Shown here: piece after piece, positions 17,887-27,709 of the stretch
Numbering within the stretch: position 1 is the stretch's first letter
Layout of the letters: each line of letters begins with the position of its first letter
Assembly (NCBI GenBank): GCA_047602125.1
Contig: JASGIB010000001.1
Span: 2,418,001 to 2,482,000 of the forward strand
Direction of reading: 5' to 3'
Length of the DNA: 64,000 nucleotides
Origin: Pseudoluteimonas sp047602125
Lineage (GTDB): Bacteria > Pseudomonadota > Gammaproteobacteria > Xanthomonadales > Xanthomonadaceae
Program-made: the position numbers and the translations under genes
The notes under the pieces: model-generated
Told to the model about the DNA's origin: nothing
Database searches by the model: none
What the model saw: the letters and a program-made list of their open reading frames with translations, nothing else

Positions 17887-20268
17887 TTAACGCCTCTCAG
17901 GTTCCAGCTTCAGCGTATACCGCGCCGGCCCCGGCAAGAACGGCGTCGGCCGGCCATGCACCCAATCTTCGTGGCCCGCGCCCCAGAACGGCGACAGCGG
18001 GTTGCCGCTCTGTCCGCCGGGCATGTGCAGGATGCCGTCGGCTTCGTGCCCGGGCGACACCACCATGCGTTCCGACGCGCCGAAATCCGGCGCGGCGACG
18101 CGCGGCATGTCGGTGTCGCCATCGAGCCGGTCGAACGGCATGCACAGCAGGCGCTTGGCGAATGACGGCAGCGCCATCGACAACGGATGGCAGATCTTCG
18201 CCGTGTTGCGCTCGCCCCAGTTGCGCTGCGCCAGCGGACCGTCCTTCGCCAGCGTGTCGCGCACCTCCACCGCCGCGTCCTCGAGCAGCGCATCCCAGCT
18301 CGCGAACTTGCGCGGCAGCAGGTTCATCGGCCGCTGCGTCACCAACGGCCAGGCCACGCCTTCGAACTGCGGCACGTCCGGCATGACGAAATCCTTGCCG
18401 AGCGCAGCCTGCGCCGGCGCGGTGAGCCCATCGAGCAGGCGTGTGCGCACGGCGCGGTGCCAGGCACGGACGATGCGGTAGCTGGTCGAAGCGGCGGAGG
18501 CGCGACCATCCCAATGCGATGCCGCATCGGACAGCGCCTGCAACGCCGGTGTCTTCGCCGAAGCCGCTTCATCGCGCAACAGTTTCCACCAGCGTTGCAG
18601 GAACAGCGCGCGGTCGTCGAGTTGCACCGCGAGCAGGTCGCGCTCGTTCCATCGCGGCTTCGCGGCGAGGTCGTCGCGGACCTGCTTCGCGCGCGCGCCG
18701 AGCGCGTAGCCGCCGTTACCGACGCGGGCGAGGTCGGCGCCATCGACGATGCGGTTGTTCGCGGTCCACAGGCGTCCGGACGGCGGATCGACCACGCGCG
18801 GCGCGACGTCGCCGCGGATCGTCCACGGCGGGCAGGCGTTGCCGGTGTTTTCGCCAGCGGCGATGCAGGTCGCCGCGCGTTGCGGGATCGGCCCGAACAG
18901 GCGCCAGCCGATGCGTCCGCCGGAATCGGCGAGCATCAGGTTCTGGGTCGGGATCGCGGCGCGATCGGCGATGGCGAAGGCATCGTCGAGGTCGCGCGCG
19001 CGGGCGATGTCGCCGATGTCCAGCCGCAGCGCGCCGGGCAATTGCGCGGACCAGCGCAACGCGAGCAGGCGGCCGTCCTTGTCCTTCGCCAGCACCGGAC
19101 CCCAGTCGGTTTCCTCGACATCGAAATCGACCGGCTTCGCACCGGCCACTTCGATGCGTTCGCGATGACGCGTGACGTTAGCGCAAGCGTCGTTCGCGGG
19201 AGTTCGTGGCGCCGAACACGCGCGCTGTTCGGCCCAGTCGCTCGAATCCATGTAACTGTTGGTGAAACCCCAGGCGACGTGGCCGTTGCTGCCGACCACG
19301 ACCAGCGGCAGGCCGGGCAGGGTGACGCCCTGCACGTCGACGCGGCCGTCGGGCGCGCGCGGATCCGGATAGCGCAGGCGCGCGCGGAACCACAGGTTGG
19401 GCGTGCGCAGGCCGAGGTGCATGTCGTTGGCGACGATGGCGCGGCCGTCGCGCGTCTCCGCGCCGGAGACGGCGAAGTTGTTGCTCCCCGGGTAGAGGTC
19501 GCTCGCCGGCGAATCGAGCGTCGCGATCTTGTCGTTCGCCGCATCCGGCATCGGCAGCGTGCGCAGGTCGACGACGTCGGCGCCGGGCAAGGTCGCGTCC
19601 CCGCGCGCTTCGCCCTGCAGCGGCGCGTCCCACGCCGTGCCGTCGCGCGCCAGCAATGCGAACAGCGCCGGCGGCAGGTGCGGGCGCAGTGTCCACAGCG
19701 CGCGTTCGTCTTCGGCCTGCGCGCCCTGCAGGTCGAAGTACATCGCATCGCCGACCAGCGGCGAATCCTCGATGCGCCACGCTTGCGGTTGCTGGCGCAG
19801 CAACAGGTAGGGCCAGGGCCGCACGCGCAGCGCGGCCAGGCCCGCGTTCGCGCCTTCGGCGTAGGCACGCAGCTGCGGCAACTGGTCGCCGGCGACCAGG
19901 GCGAGTTGCGCGCGGGTGCGTTCGCGCAGGCGATGCATGCGGTGTTCGCGGTCGACGCCGAGCGCGATCGGGCCGAACAGCGCCGCGAGTTCGCCGGCCG
20001 CAGTGCGCCGCATCAGGTCCATTTCGAAATAGCGCTCCTGCGCGTGCACGTAGCCGAGCGCGCGCGCGGCATCCGTTGCGTTCGCCGCGTCGATGGTCAC
20101 CGTGCCTTGCGCATCGCGCGTCACCGTCACCGGCGCGGACAGGCCCGGCAACGCGAGCTCGCCGTCCAGCGCCGGCAGGCTGCCGCGCATCGCCCACCAG
20201 CCGGCGAACGCGAGCAGCAAGATGATCGCCAGCAGCAGCAAGGCGATGCGTTTCAGGATCCGGGCCAT
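17887..20268 (-). CDS. Penicillin acylase-family (N-terminal nucleophile) hydrolase
   Basis: 793-residue Ntn hydrolase expected to be cut into alpha and beta chains in the periplasm. The N-terminus has a hydrophobic signal or anchor segment (IALLLLAIILLLAFAGWWA). The alpha-part includes LGYVHAQERYFEMDLMRR; the autoprocessing site is in YPGSNNFAVSG, with the nucleophile serine at about residue 262. Downstream QGVTLPGLPLVVVGSNGHVAWGFT is typical. Relatives include acyl-homoserine-lactone acylases (PvdQ/QuiP type) and beta-lactam acylases; the substrate cannot be read from sequence. Its stop codon lies in the core-site-like motif next to the cassette-like gene. Confidence 0.88.
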   Translation of the reverse strand: MARILKRIALLLLAIILLLAFAGWWAMRGSLPALDGELALPGLSAPVTVTRDAQGTVTIDAANATDAARALGYVHAQERYFEMDLMRRTAAGELAALFGPIALGVDREHRMHRLRERTRAQLALVAGDQLPQLRAYAEGANAGLAALRVRPWPYLLLRQQPQAWRIEDSPLVGDAMYFDLQGAQAEDERALWTLRPHLPPALFALLARDGTAWDAPLQGEARGDATLPGADVVDLRTLPMPDAANDKIATLDSPASDLYPGSNNFAVSGAETRDGRAIVANDMHLGLRTPNLWFRARLRYPDPRAPDGRVDVQGVTLPGLPLVVVGSNGHVAWGFTNSYMDSSDWAEQRACSAPRTPANDACANVTRHRERIEVAGAKPVDFDVEETDWGPVLAKDKDGRLLALRWSAQLPGALRLDIGDIARARDLDDAFAIADRAAIPTQNLMLADSGGRIGWRLFGPIPQRAATCIAAGENTGNACPPWTIRGDVAPRVVDPPSGRLWTANNRIVDGADLARVGNGGYALGARAKQVRDDLAAKPRWNERDLLAVQLDDRALFLQRWWKLLRDEAASAKTPALQALSDAASHWDGRASAASTSYRIVRAWHRAVRTRLLDGLTAPAQAALGKDFVMPDVPQFEGVAWPLVTQRPMNLLPRKFASWDALLEDAAVEVRDTLAKDGPLAQRNWGERNTAKICHPLSMALPSFAKRLLCMPFDRLDGDTDMPRVAAPDFGASERMVVSPGHEADGILHMPGGQSGNPLSPFWGAGHEDWVHGRPTPFLPGPARYTLKLEPERR

Positions 20269-20329
20269 GCGTCCCCCGCGTAGCGATGCGGCGAGGATAA
20301 CGGCGTTCGCGCCCTTGCAGGGCGCGGCG

Positions 20330-21052
20330 TCAGGCCGGCAGGCTGCGGCAACCGAGCGCGGCGAGCAGTCCGTGCAGCGCCGGCACCTGCATCAGCCATG
20401 GCGCGGCGAGCGTCAGCGCGCCCGCGGCGATCACCAGCAGGCCGGCGCCGGTGCGCAGCGGTCCGCGTTGCAGGCGCTGGCCGAGGCGCGCGCCGGCCCA
20501 GGTCAGCGGCACCATCACCGGCAGCGTGCCGAGTCCGAACGCGGCCATGGTCATCGCGCCGTGCGCCGCGCTGGCCTGCAACCATGCCGCCGCGAGCAGG
20601 GTGGTGCTGAGGCCGCAAGGCATCCAGCCCCACAACAGGCCGAGAGCGACGCGCTTGCCCGCGGTATCCGCCGGAATCAACCGGCGTTGCAGCGGGCGCA
20701 GGCGAAGCCACAGCCGGTTCGCGGGCCCGCCGAAGAAACGCGGCAACCGGCCCTTGCGGTCGAGCAGGCGCAGCCCCGCGATCACCAGCACGATGCCGAC
20801 CATCGCGCGCATCGCGATGCCGAGCGCCGGCACGCGCGCGACGCCGAGCAATCCGTGGCCGAAACCGCCGACGATGGCGCCCGCGAGCGCGTAGCCCGCG
20901 ACGCGGCCGAGGTTGGGTTGCAACGCCGCCCACCATCCGCGCGAAGCAAGCGGGAAACCCGTGGCGATGCCGCCGCACATCGCCGCGCAATGCACGCCGC
21001 CCAGCAGGCCGGTGAGCAGGGCCGCGCCCAGCACCATCAGGTCAACCGGCAT
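20330..21052 (-). CDS. Sulfite exporter TauE/SafE (UreH-like) family membrane protein
   Basis: 240 residues with about six membrane segments. Motifs GGVHCAAMCGG in the first segment and GWMPCGLSTTLL in the fourth are the CxxxC and PCG signatures of the UreH_2 group found beside cco genes, where it is thought to handle copper or support cytochrome oxidase maturation. The ATG at 21052 overlaps the ccoS end; an upstream in-frame extension is possible but adds a poorly conserved Arg-rich stretch. Last gene of the ccoNOQP-GHIS cluster. Confidence 0.85.
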   Translation of the reverse strand: MPVDLMVLGAALLTGLLGGVHCAAMCGGIATGFPLASRGWWAALQPNLGRVAGYALAGAIVGGFGHGLLGVARVPALGIAMRAMVGIVLVIAGLRLLDRKGRLPRFFGGPANRLWLRLRPLQRRLIPADTAGKRVALGLLWGWMPCGLSTTLLAAAWLQASAAHGAMTMAAFGLGTLPVMVPLTWAGARLGQRLQRGPLRTGAGLLVIAAGALTLAAPWLMQVPALHGLLAALGCRSLPA

Positions 21053-21224
21053 CGTCGCCCTCGTCGCGCGGCTGGCGCGGCAGGTCATCGTCGTCCTGCA
21101 GGATGTCCAGCGCCGGCGTGTCCAGATCCTCGAACTGGCCGCGCTTCACCGCCCAGGCGAAGGCCCAGATCGCGGCGACCAGCAGCACGAGGCTGAGCGG
21201 GATGAGGATCAGCAGCGCGTTCAC
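21042..21224 (-). CDS. ccoS: cbb3-type cytochrome oxidase assembly protein CcoS
   Basis: 60-residue single-pass membrane protein from a GTG start that overlaps the ccoI stop (GTGA). It has one hydrophobic segment (LLILIPLSLVLLVAAIWAFAW), then the CcoS signature KRGQFEDLDTPALDIL. The acidic tail ends DEGDDAG. CcoS is required for cofactor insertion into cbb3 oxidase together with the CcoI copper ATPase. Confidence 0.95.
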   Translation of the reverse strand: MNALLILIPLSLVLLVAAIWAFAWAVKRGQFEDLDTPALDILQDDDDLPRQPRDEGDDAG

Positions 21225-23629
21225 GCCGGCGATCTTGCCAGCCGCAGCGCGTTGAGCGTCACCAGCAGCGACGACAGCGCCATGCCCAGTGCCGCCTGCC
21301 ACGGCGAGACCAGGCCCATCGCCGCGGCCGGCAGCGCGCACAGGTTGTAGGCTAGCGCCCAGGCCAGGTTCTGCCGGATCGCCGAACGCGTGCGCCGCGC
21401 CAGCGCGATCGCCTGCGGAATGCGCGACAGCGCGGGCGAGGCCAGCACCAGGTCGGCCGCGCGCGCGGCCAGCGCGTTGCCTTCGCCGACCGCGAACGAA
21501 ACGTCGGCGCCGGCCAGCACCGGCGCATCGTTGATGCCGTCGCCGACCATCGCCACGCGATGGCCCCGTGCCTGCAGTTCGCGCACGCGCGCCAGCTTGG
21601 CTTCCGGCGACATGCGCGCGGAATGCGTCGCGATGCCGAGCGCGCGCGCGATGCGTTCGACCGCCGCCTCGCCGTCGCCGCTGGCGAGCTCGCCGCGGAT
21701 GCCGAGCCGGTGCAGTGCCGCGAGCGTGGACGCGGCATCGTCGCGCGCGGTTTCGCCGACGGCGTAGCGCGCGGACGCGCGGGTTCCGTCGCCCAGCCAC
21801 AACGCGCCGTCGTCGTCGCGTTCGCATGCGGCGAAGCCGGCGCGGCCGAGTTTCCAGCGCACGCCATCGACATCGCCTTCGAGGCCCATGCCGGCGCGTT
21901 CGACCACGTTCGCGGCCGTGCCGTCGCCCGCGTGCATGGCGAATGCCGCGGCCAGCGGGTGCGCGCTGTCGCGCTCCAGCGCCGCGGCGATGCGCAATGC
22001 GTCCGCGCGCGCCATGCCGGCGAAGGTTTCGACCCGCGACGCATCGCCGGGCACGGCCAGCGTGCCGGTCTTGTCGAACACCACGGTGTCGATGCCGGCG
22101 AGCCGCGCCAGCGCGTCCGCGCGCAGCGGCAGCACGCCGAGCCGCGCCAGCGTGCCGTTGGCCGCGGCCAGCGCGGCCGGCACCGCCAGCGACAGCGCGC
22201 ACGGGCAGCACACCACCAGCAGCGCGAGCGCGACTTCGAACGCGCGCGAGGGTTCGTATGCGCGCCACCACAGGTAGACCGCGAGCGTGGCCAGCGCGAG
22301 CGCGGCGACGAAGACCCGCGCGACGCGATCGGCGATGCGCGCGACCGGCGGTCGGTGCGCCTGCGCGCGTTCGACCAGCGCCGCGATCTGCGACAGCCGC
22401 GTCTGCGTGCCGACCGCGGTCAGGCGCAGGCGCGCGGCGCGTGCGCCGCAGGCGGAGCCGGCGAACACCGCGTCGCCCGCGCGCTTCGCCACCGGATGCG
22501 ATTCGCCGGTGAGCAGCGCTTCGGCGAAGTCGGCGTCGGCGTCGAGCAGCACTGCATCGGCCGGCACCGCTTCGCCCGCCGCGACACGCACGATGTCGCC
22601 GACGCGCAATGCGCCGACCGCGACCGCCTCGCGCCCGCCGTCGGCGGTTTCGCGGCTGGCGAACGCGGGCCGCGCGCGCGCCAGCGCATCCACCTGGGCG
22701 CTGGCGGTGGCGCGCACGCGCTGTTCCAGCAGGCGCGCGACCAGCAGCAGGAACACGAACATCACCGCGGCGTCGTACCAGACCTGCGGCCCGCCGCGGA
22801 TCGTCTCGACCGTGCTGCCGGCCCAGGCCAGCAAGGTCGACGCGGCGATCAGCGCATCCATGCCCGGCGCGCGCTGGCGCAGTTCGCGCGCGGCGCCGGC
22901 GAGGAACGGCCAGCCGGCCCAGAACACCACCGGCGTGGACACGAGGAAGGCGATCCAGCGCAGGAAATCGCGCGTGGGGATCGGCATCGCGTGGTGCGGA
23001 TCGAGGTACAGCGCTTCGGCGAACATCATCGCCTGCATGGTGCCGAGCGCGGCGAAGCCGATGCGCAGCAGCCAGTGGTTGCGTTCGCGCCGGCGTTCGC
23101 GCTCGCGTTCGGCGCCGGCGGCGAGGTAGGGCTTGTAGCCCAGCGCCTGCAACCGCCGCAGCGGCCGCGACAGCGGCGTCCGCGCCGGATCCCACAGCAG
23201 GCGCACGCGGCCGGTCACCGCGTTCGCGCTGGCTTCGAGCACGCCGGGTTCGCGGCTCAGCGCGCGGTCGATCAGCCAGGCGCAGGCGGCGCAACGCATG
23301 CCGTCGGTGAGCAGGACGATTTCGCGCCCGCCCTCGGCCGCGCGCGCATGCGCCGCGAGCACTTCCTCGCGGTCCCACAGCGCGAGCGCGGCGTCGTCCG
23401 CGTCGATGCGCATGCCGGGGCGTTCGCGCAGGCGGTAGTAGGCGTCGAGGTCGGCGTCGTCGATCCATTGCGCCGCGGCGGCGCAACCGTCGCAGCAGAA
23501 CGATCGCGATTCGCCGGCGAACGCGGCTTGCGCGGGCGAGGCGGGCAGGGCTTCGCCGCAATGGAAGCAGACATCGTCGCGCGCCGATGTCGCGGGCATG
23601 CGCGCGCCGATCGCCGATGCGGCGTTCAT
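21221..23629 (-). CDS. ccoI: Copper-translocating P1B-type ATPase for cbb3 oxidase assembly (CcoI/FixI)
   Basis: 802-residue P-type ATPase that exports copper needed for the CuB centre of cbb3 oxidase. N-terminal Cys-rich region (CFHC at 21-24, CCDGC at 45-49) of the FixI-specific type; heavy-metal-associated domain with CAAC at residues 113-116; TGES actuator motif; the CPC ion-binding motif in CPCALSLA; phosphorylation site DKTGTLA; and the hinge GDGINDAP. Start overlaps the ccoH stop as ATGA. Confidence 0.96.
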   Translation of the reverse strand: MNAASAIGARMPATSARDDVCFHCGEALPASPAQAAFAGESRSFCCDGCAAAAQWIDDADLDAYYRLRERPGMRIDADDAALALWDREEVLAAHARAAEGGREIVLLTDGMRCAACAWLIDRALSREPGVLEASANAVTGRVRLLWDPARTPLSRPLRRLQALGYKPYLAAGAERERERRRERNHWLLRIGFAALGTMQAMMFAEALYLDPHHAMPIPTRDFLRWIAFLVSTPVVFWAGWPFLAGAARELRQRAPGMDALIAASTLLAWAGSTVETIRGGPQVWYDAAVMFVFLLLVARLLEQRVRATASAQVDALARARPAFASRETADGGREAVAVGALRVGDIVRVAAGEAVPADAVLLDADADFAEALLTGESHPVAKRAGDAVFAGSACGARAARLRLTAVGTQTRLSQIAALVERAQAHRPPVARIADRVARVFVAALALATLAVYLWWRAYEPSRAFEVALALLVVCCPCALSLAVPAALAAANGTLARLGVLPLRADALARLAGIDTVVFDKTGTLAVPGDASRVETFAGMARADALRIAAALERDSAHPLAAAFAMHAGDGTAANVVERAGMGLEGDVDGVRWKLGRAGFAACERDDDGALWLGDGTRASARYAVGETARDDAASTLAALHRLGIRGELASGDGEAAVERIARALGIATHSARMSPEAKLARVRELQARGHRVAMVGDGINDAPVLAGADVSFAVGEGNALAARAADLVLASPALSRIPQAIALARRTRSAIRQNLAWALAYNLCALPAAAMGLVSPWQAALGMALSSLLVTLNALRLARSPA

Positions 23630-24131
23630 CCCCCGACCGCGGGTTGCAGGCGCGCGGCCAGCTTCCCGCGCGGCAAGCGGCCCTGCAGGCGCCAGCGCCC
23701 GCCTTCCGGCGTCAGTTGCAGGTTCCAGTCGTGGCCGTCGTCGATGTCGGCCCCGGTCTTCCAGCCGCCGGGCGAAGGTTCGAGCAGCAGCGCGCGGTCG
23801 AGGTCGGCGCGCGCGGGATGCTGCAGGATCAGTTGCAGCGGCTTGCCTGTGTCGAAGCCCGCGTGCAGCGGCAGGATTTCGACCGCGCCGCCGTCGATGC
23901 GCAACAGCGCGGCGAGTTGCAGCTTCGCCGCGTTCTCGTCCGGGCCGAGGTCCACGGTCTGTATTTCCGCGGTGCGCCGCACCGCCGGATCGACGCTGTC
24001 GGTGCTGCCGGGGCCGGCGGCGATGAACACCATCCACACCAGCGCCACCACCGCGAGCGCCGGGATCGCCACCACCATCCACACCATCGGCTGCCGCCAG
24101 GGCGAGCCGGGCTTGCGCTTGTCGTCGTCCA

Positions 24132-24132
<1 letters not shown>
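23626..24132 (-). CDS. ccoH: cbb3 oxidase assembly protein CcoH/FixH
   Basis: 168 residues, single membrane segment (MVWMVVAIPALAVVALVWMVFIAA) followed by a periplasmic domain ending in LTPEGGRWRLQGRLPRGK, as in FixH. It takes part in cbb3 assembly at the inner membrane. I use the ATG at 24132 (MDDDKRKPGSPW), which overlaps the ccoG stop; a GTG one codon earlier is possible. Confidence 0.9.
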
Positions 24133-25673
<1,541 letters not shown>

Positions 25674-25682
25674 CGTCGCGTC

Positions 25683-25979
25683 CTACTTCGGCGGCAACGG
25701 CCGGTTGAAGCGGCTCGCCGGGCGCAGCAGGATCCAGGTGAACAGGCTGGAGGACGCGGTGGCCAGCCAGAACATGAAGAAGCCGATGGTATAGCCCAGC
25801 CCTCGGCTGATCTCGATGCCGGGGAAGGTCATGTCGCGCAGCGCGAGCGGATCGACGAAGGCGAAGAACACCATCGTCGCCACGCCCGCGGCGAAGAAAC
25901 TCGGCCACAGGATCGCACCGATCCGCTGCGCCATCGGCCGCGGCGGATGGTCGAAGCGCGGTTCGGTGAAATCGGTCAT
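25683..25979 (-). CDS. Small two-segment membrane protein between ccoP and ccoG, unknown function
   Basis: 98 residues starting MTDFTEPRFDHPPRPMAQRIG, with two hydrophobic segments (LWPSFFAAGVATMVFFAF and YTIGFFMFWLATASSSLFTWILL) and a short basic tail. The ATG was chosen because upstream codons encode an Arg-rich, unconserved stretch overlapping ccoP. Its place inside the cco operon suggests a role in oxidase assembly or stability, but no domain is recognised. Confidence 0.75.
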   Translation of the reverse strand: MTDFTEPRFDHPPRPMAQRIGAILWPSFFAAGVATMVFFAFVDPLALRDMTFPGIEISRGLGYTIGFFMFWLATASSSLFTWILLRPASRFNRPLPPK

Positions 25980-25992
25980 CGCGGTTCCCGCA

Positions 25993-26925
25993 TCAGCGCG
26001 GCGCATCCGCGCCCGCATCGCCGTGCGACAGCGACCACACGTAGGCGCCGACCAGGCGCGCGCGGGTTTCGCCCAGCAAGGCACGGTGCGCCGGCATGCT
26101 GCCGTGGCGGCCGTTGTCGATGGTCTCGCGCAGCGCGTCGTTGCCGTCGCCGTACAGCCAGTAGCCGTCGGTGAGGTCGGGCGCGCCGATCTTCTGGTCG
26201 CCCTTGCCGGCGGGGCCGTGGCAGGCCACGCAGATGCCGTCGTACAGCGCCTTGCCGCGCGCGGCGGCGTAATCGCGCGGATCCTGCGGATCCTTGCTGG
26301 AAATCTGGTGCAGGTAGGCGATGACGTAGTCGGTGGCGTCGTTGCCGGCCATGCCGGAGAGCATCTGGCCCCAAGCCGGCATCACCGCCTCGCGGCCATC
26401 GAGGATGGTGTGCAGGATGTCGTCGGGCGTGCCGCCCCACAGCCACAGCCTGTCGGTGAGGTTGGGATAGCCGGTCGCGCCCTGCGCCGACGAACCGTGG
26501 CAGGTCGCGCAGGTGTTGCCGAAGATCGAACGCCCCAGTTTCACCGCCTGCGGATCGCGCGCGAGCACATCGATCGGCTGGTTCCGGTACGGCGCGAAGG
26601 TTTTCTCGAGCAGCGCGTTGTATTTCTTCGCGTCGCGCCCCTCCTGGCCCTGCGACGTCCACTTGCCGGCGCCCGGCAGGTTGCCCAGCCCGGGGTACCA
26701 GACCAGGTAGCCGATGCCGAACACGATGGTGATGTAGAACAGGTTGATCCACCACTTAGGCAGCGGCTTGTTGTATTCGGTGAGGTCGCCGTCCCAGACG
26801 TGGCTGGTGTCCTCCGGCTTCGGATCGCCGGGGCGGCGCTTCGCCGTCCACCACAGCAGCCACGCGCAGCCGGCGATGTTCAGCGCGACCAGCGCGATCA
26901 CGTACCACGACCAGCCGCCGCTCAT
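25993..26925 (-). CDS. ccoP: cbb3-type cytochrome c oxidase subunit III, dihaem cytochrome c
   Basis: 310 residues. Brings electrons to the CcoN/CcoO core. Two N-terminal membrane segments, then two haem-c sites, CATCH (139-143) and CVACH (232-236), each with a downstream Met (MPAWGQML; SMPAHRALL). The start MSGGWSWYVI overlaps the ccoQ end. Highly conserved arrangement with ccoNOQ upstream. Confidence 0.97.
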   Translation of the reverse strand: MSGGWSWYVIALVALNIAGCAWLLWWTAKRRPGDPKPEDTSHVWDGDLTEYNKPLPKWWINLFYITIVFGIGYLVWYPGLGNLPGAGKWTSQGQEGRDAKKYNALLEKTFAPYRNQPIDVLARDPQAVKLGRSIFGNTCATCHGSSAQGATGYPNLTDRLWLWGGTPDDILHTILDGREAVMPAWGQMLSGMAGNDATDYVIAYLHQISSKDPQDPRDYAAARGKALYDGICVACHGPAGKGDQKIGAPDLTDGYWLYGDGNDALRETIDNGRHGSMPAHRALLGETRARLVGAYVWSLSHGDAGADAPR

Positions 26926-27068
26926 CGTGCGTTCCCCTTGTCGTTGTCGGATTCGAGCGGCAGTTGCGCGGCTTCGTCGAAGTCGCGCTTGCGGCGCGGG
27001 CTCCACGCCCACGCCCAGCCGGCGAGGAACAGCAGCATCAGTACCGCGGTGACGATTCCGGAAACCAT
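26922..27068 (-). CDS. ccoQ: cbb3-type oxidase small subunit CcoQ
   Basis: 48-residue single-pass membrane protein (MVSGIVTAVLMLLFLAGWAWAWSPRRKRDFDEAA). The membrane segment followed by a SPRRKRDFDEAA stretch is the CcoQ pattern; it protects the oxidase complex. The ATG starts 2 bases before the ccoO stop codon begins on the minus strand, i.e. the genes nearly abut. Confidence 0.93.
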   Translation of the reverse strand: MVSGIVTAVLMLLFLAGWAWAWSPRRKRDFDEAAQLPLESDNDKGNAR

Positions 27069-27069
27069 G

Positions 27070-27699
27070 TCATTCCCCCCGCGGCGCGTGCTTGCCCAGC
27101 CCTTGCAGGTAGGCCACCACGGCATCGAGTTCGGTCTTGTCGGCGACTGCGGCCGGCGCGCCGGCGATGTCGGCATCGGTGTACGGATCGCCCAGCCGTT
27201 GCAGCGCGCGCATGTGTTCCTGCAGCGCGCCACCGTCGATGGCGTCCTTCGCCAGCCACGGGAAGCTGGGCATGTTCGATTCGGGCACCACGTCGCGCGG
27301 GTTGTTCAGGTGCACGCGGTGCCAGTCGTCGGAATAGCGTCCGCCGACGCGCGCGAGGTCCGGCCCGGTGCGCTTGCTGCCCCACTGGAACGGCCGGTCG
27401 TACACCGATTCGCCGGCCAGCGAATAGTGGCCGTAGCGTTCGGTCTCGAAGCGCAGCGTGCGCACCATCTGCGAATGGCAGTTGTAGCAGCCCTCGCGGA
27501 TGTACACGTCGCGGCCGGCGAGTTGCAGCGCGGGGTAGGGCTTCACCCCCGGCAGCGGCTTGATCGCCTCGGCCTGGAACATCAGCGGCACGATTTCGGC
27601 GAGGCCGCCGAACGACACCGCCACCGCGATCAGCACCGCCAGCAGGCCGACGTTCTTCTCGATCTTCTCGTGCGCGTTGTGGTTCTTGTCCTGGTTCAT
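27070..27699 (-). CDS. ccoO: cbb3-type cytochrome c oxidase subunit II, monohaem cytochrome c
   Basis: 209 residues, N-terminal membrane anchor (VGLLAVLIAVAVSFGGLAEIVP), then the haem-c site CYNCH (71-75) in IREGCYNCHSQMVRTLRFE and the conserved YSLAGESVYDRPFQWGSKRTGPDL region. Passes electrons from CcoP to CcoN. The start MNQDKNHNAHEK follows ccoN after 10 bases. Confidence 0.97.
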   Translation of the reverse strand: MNQDKNHNAHEKIEKNVGLLAVLIAVAVSFGGLAEIVPLMFQAEAIKPLPGVKPYPALQLAGRDVYIREGCYNCHSQMVRTLRFETERYGHYSLAGESVYDRPFQWGSKRTGPDLARVGGRYSDDWHRVHLNNPRDVVPESNMPSFPWLAKDAIDGGALQEHMRALQRLGDPYTDADIAGAPAAVADKTELDAVVAYLQGLGKHAPRGE

Positions 27700-27709
27700 G
27701 TCGTGGTCC

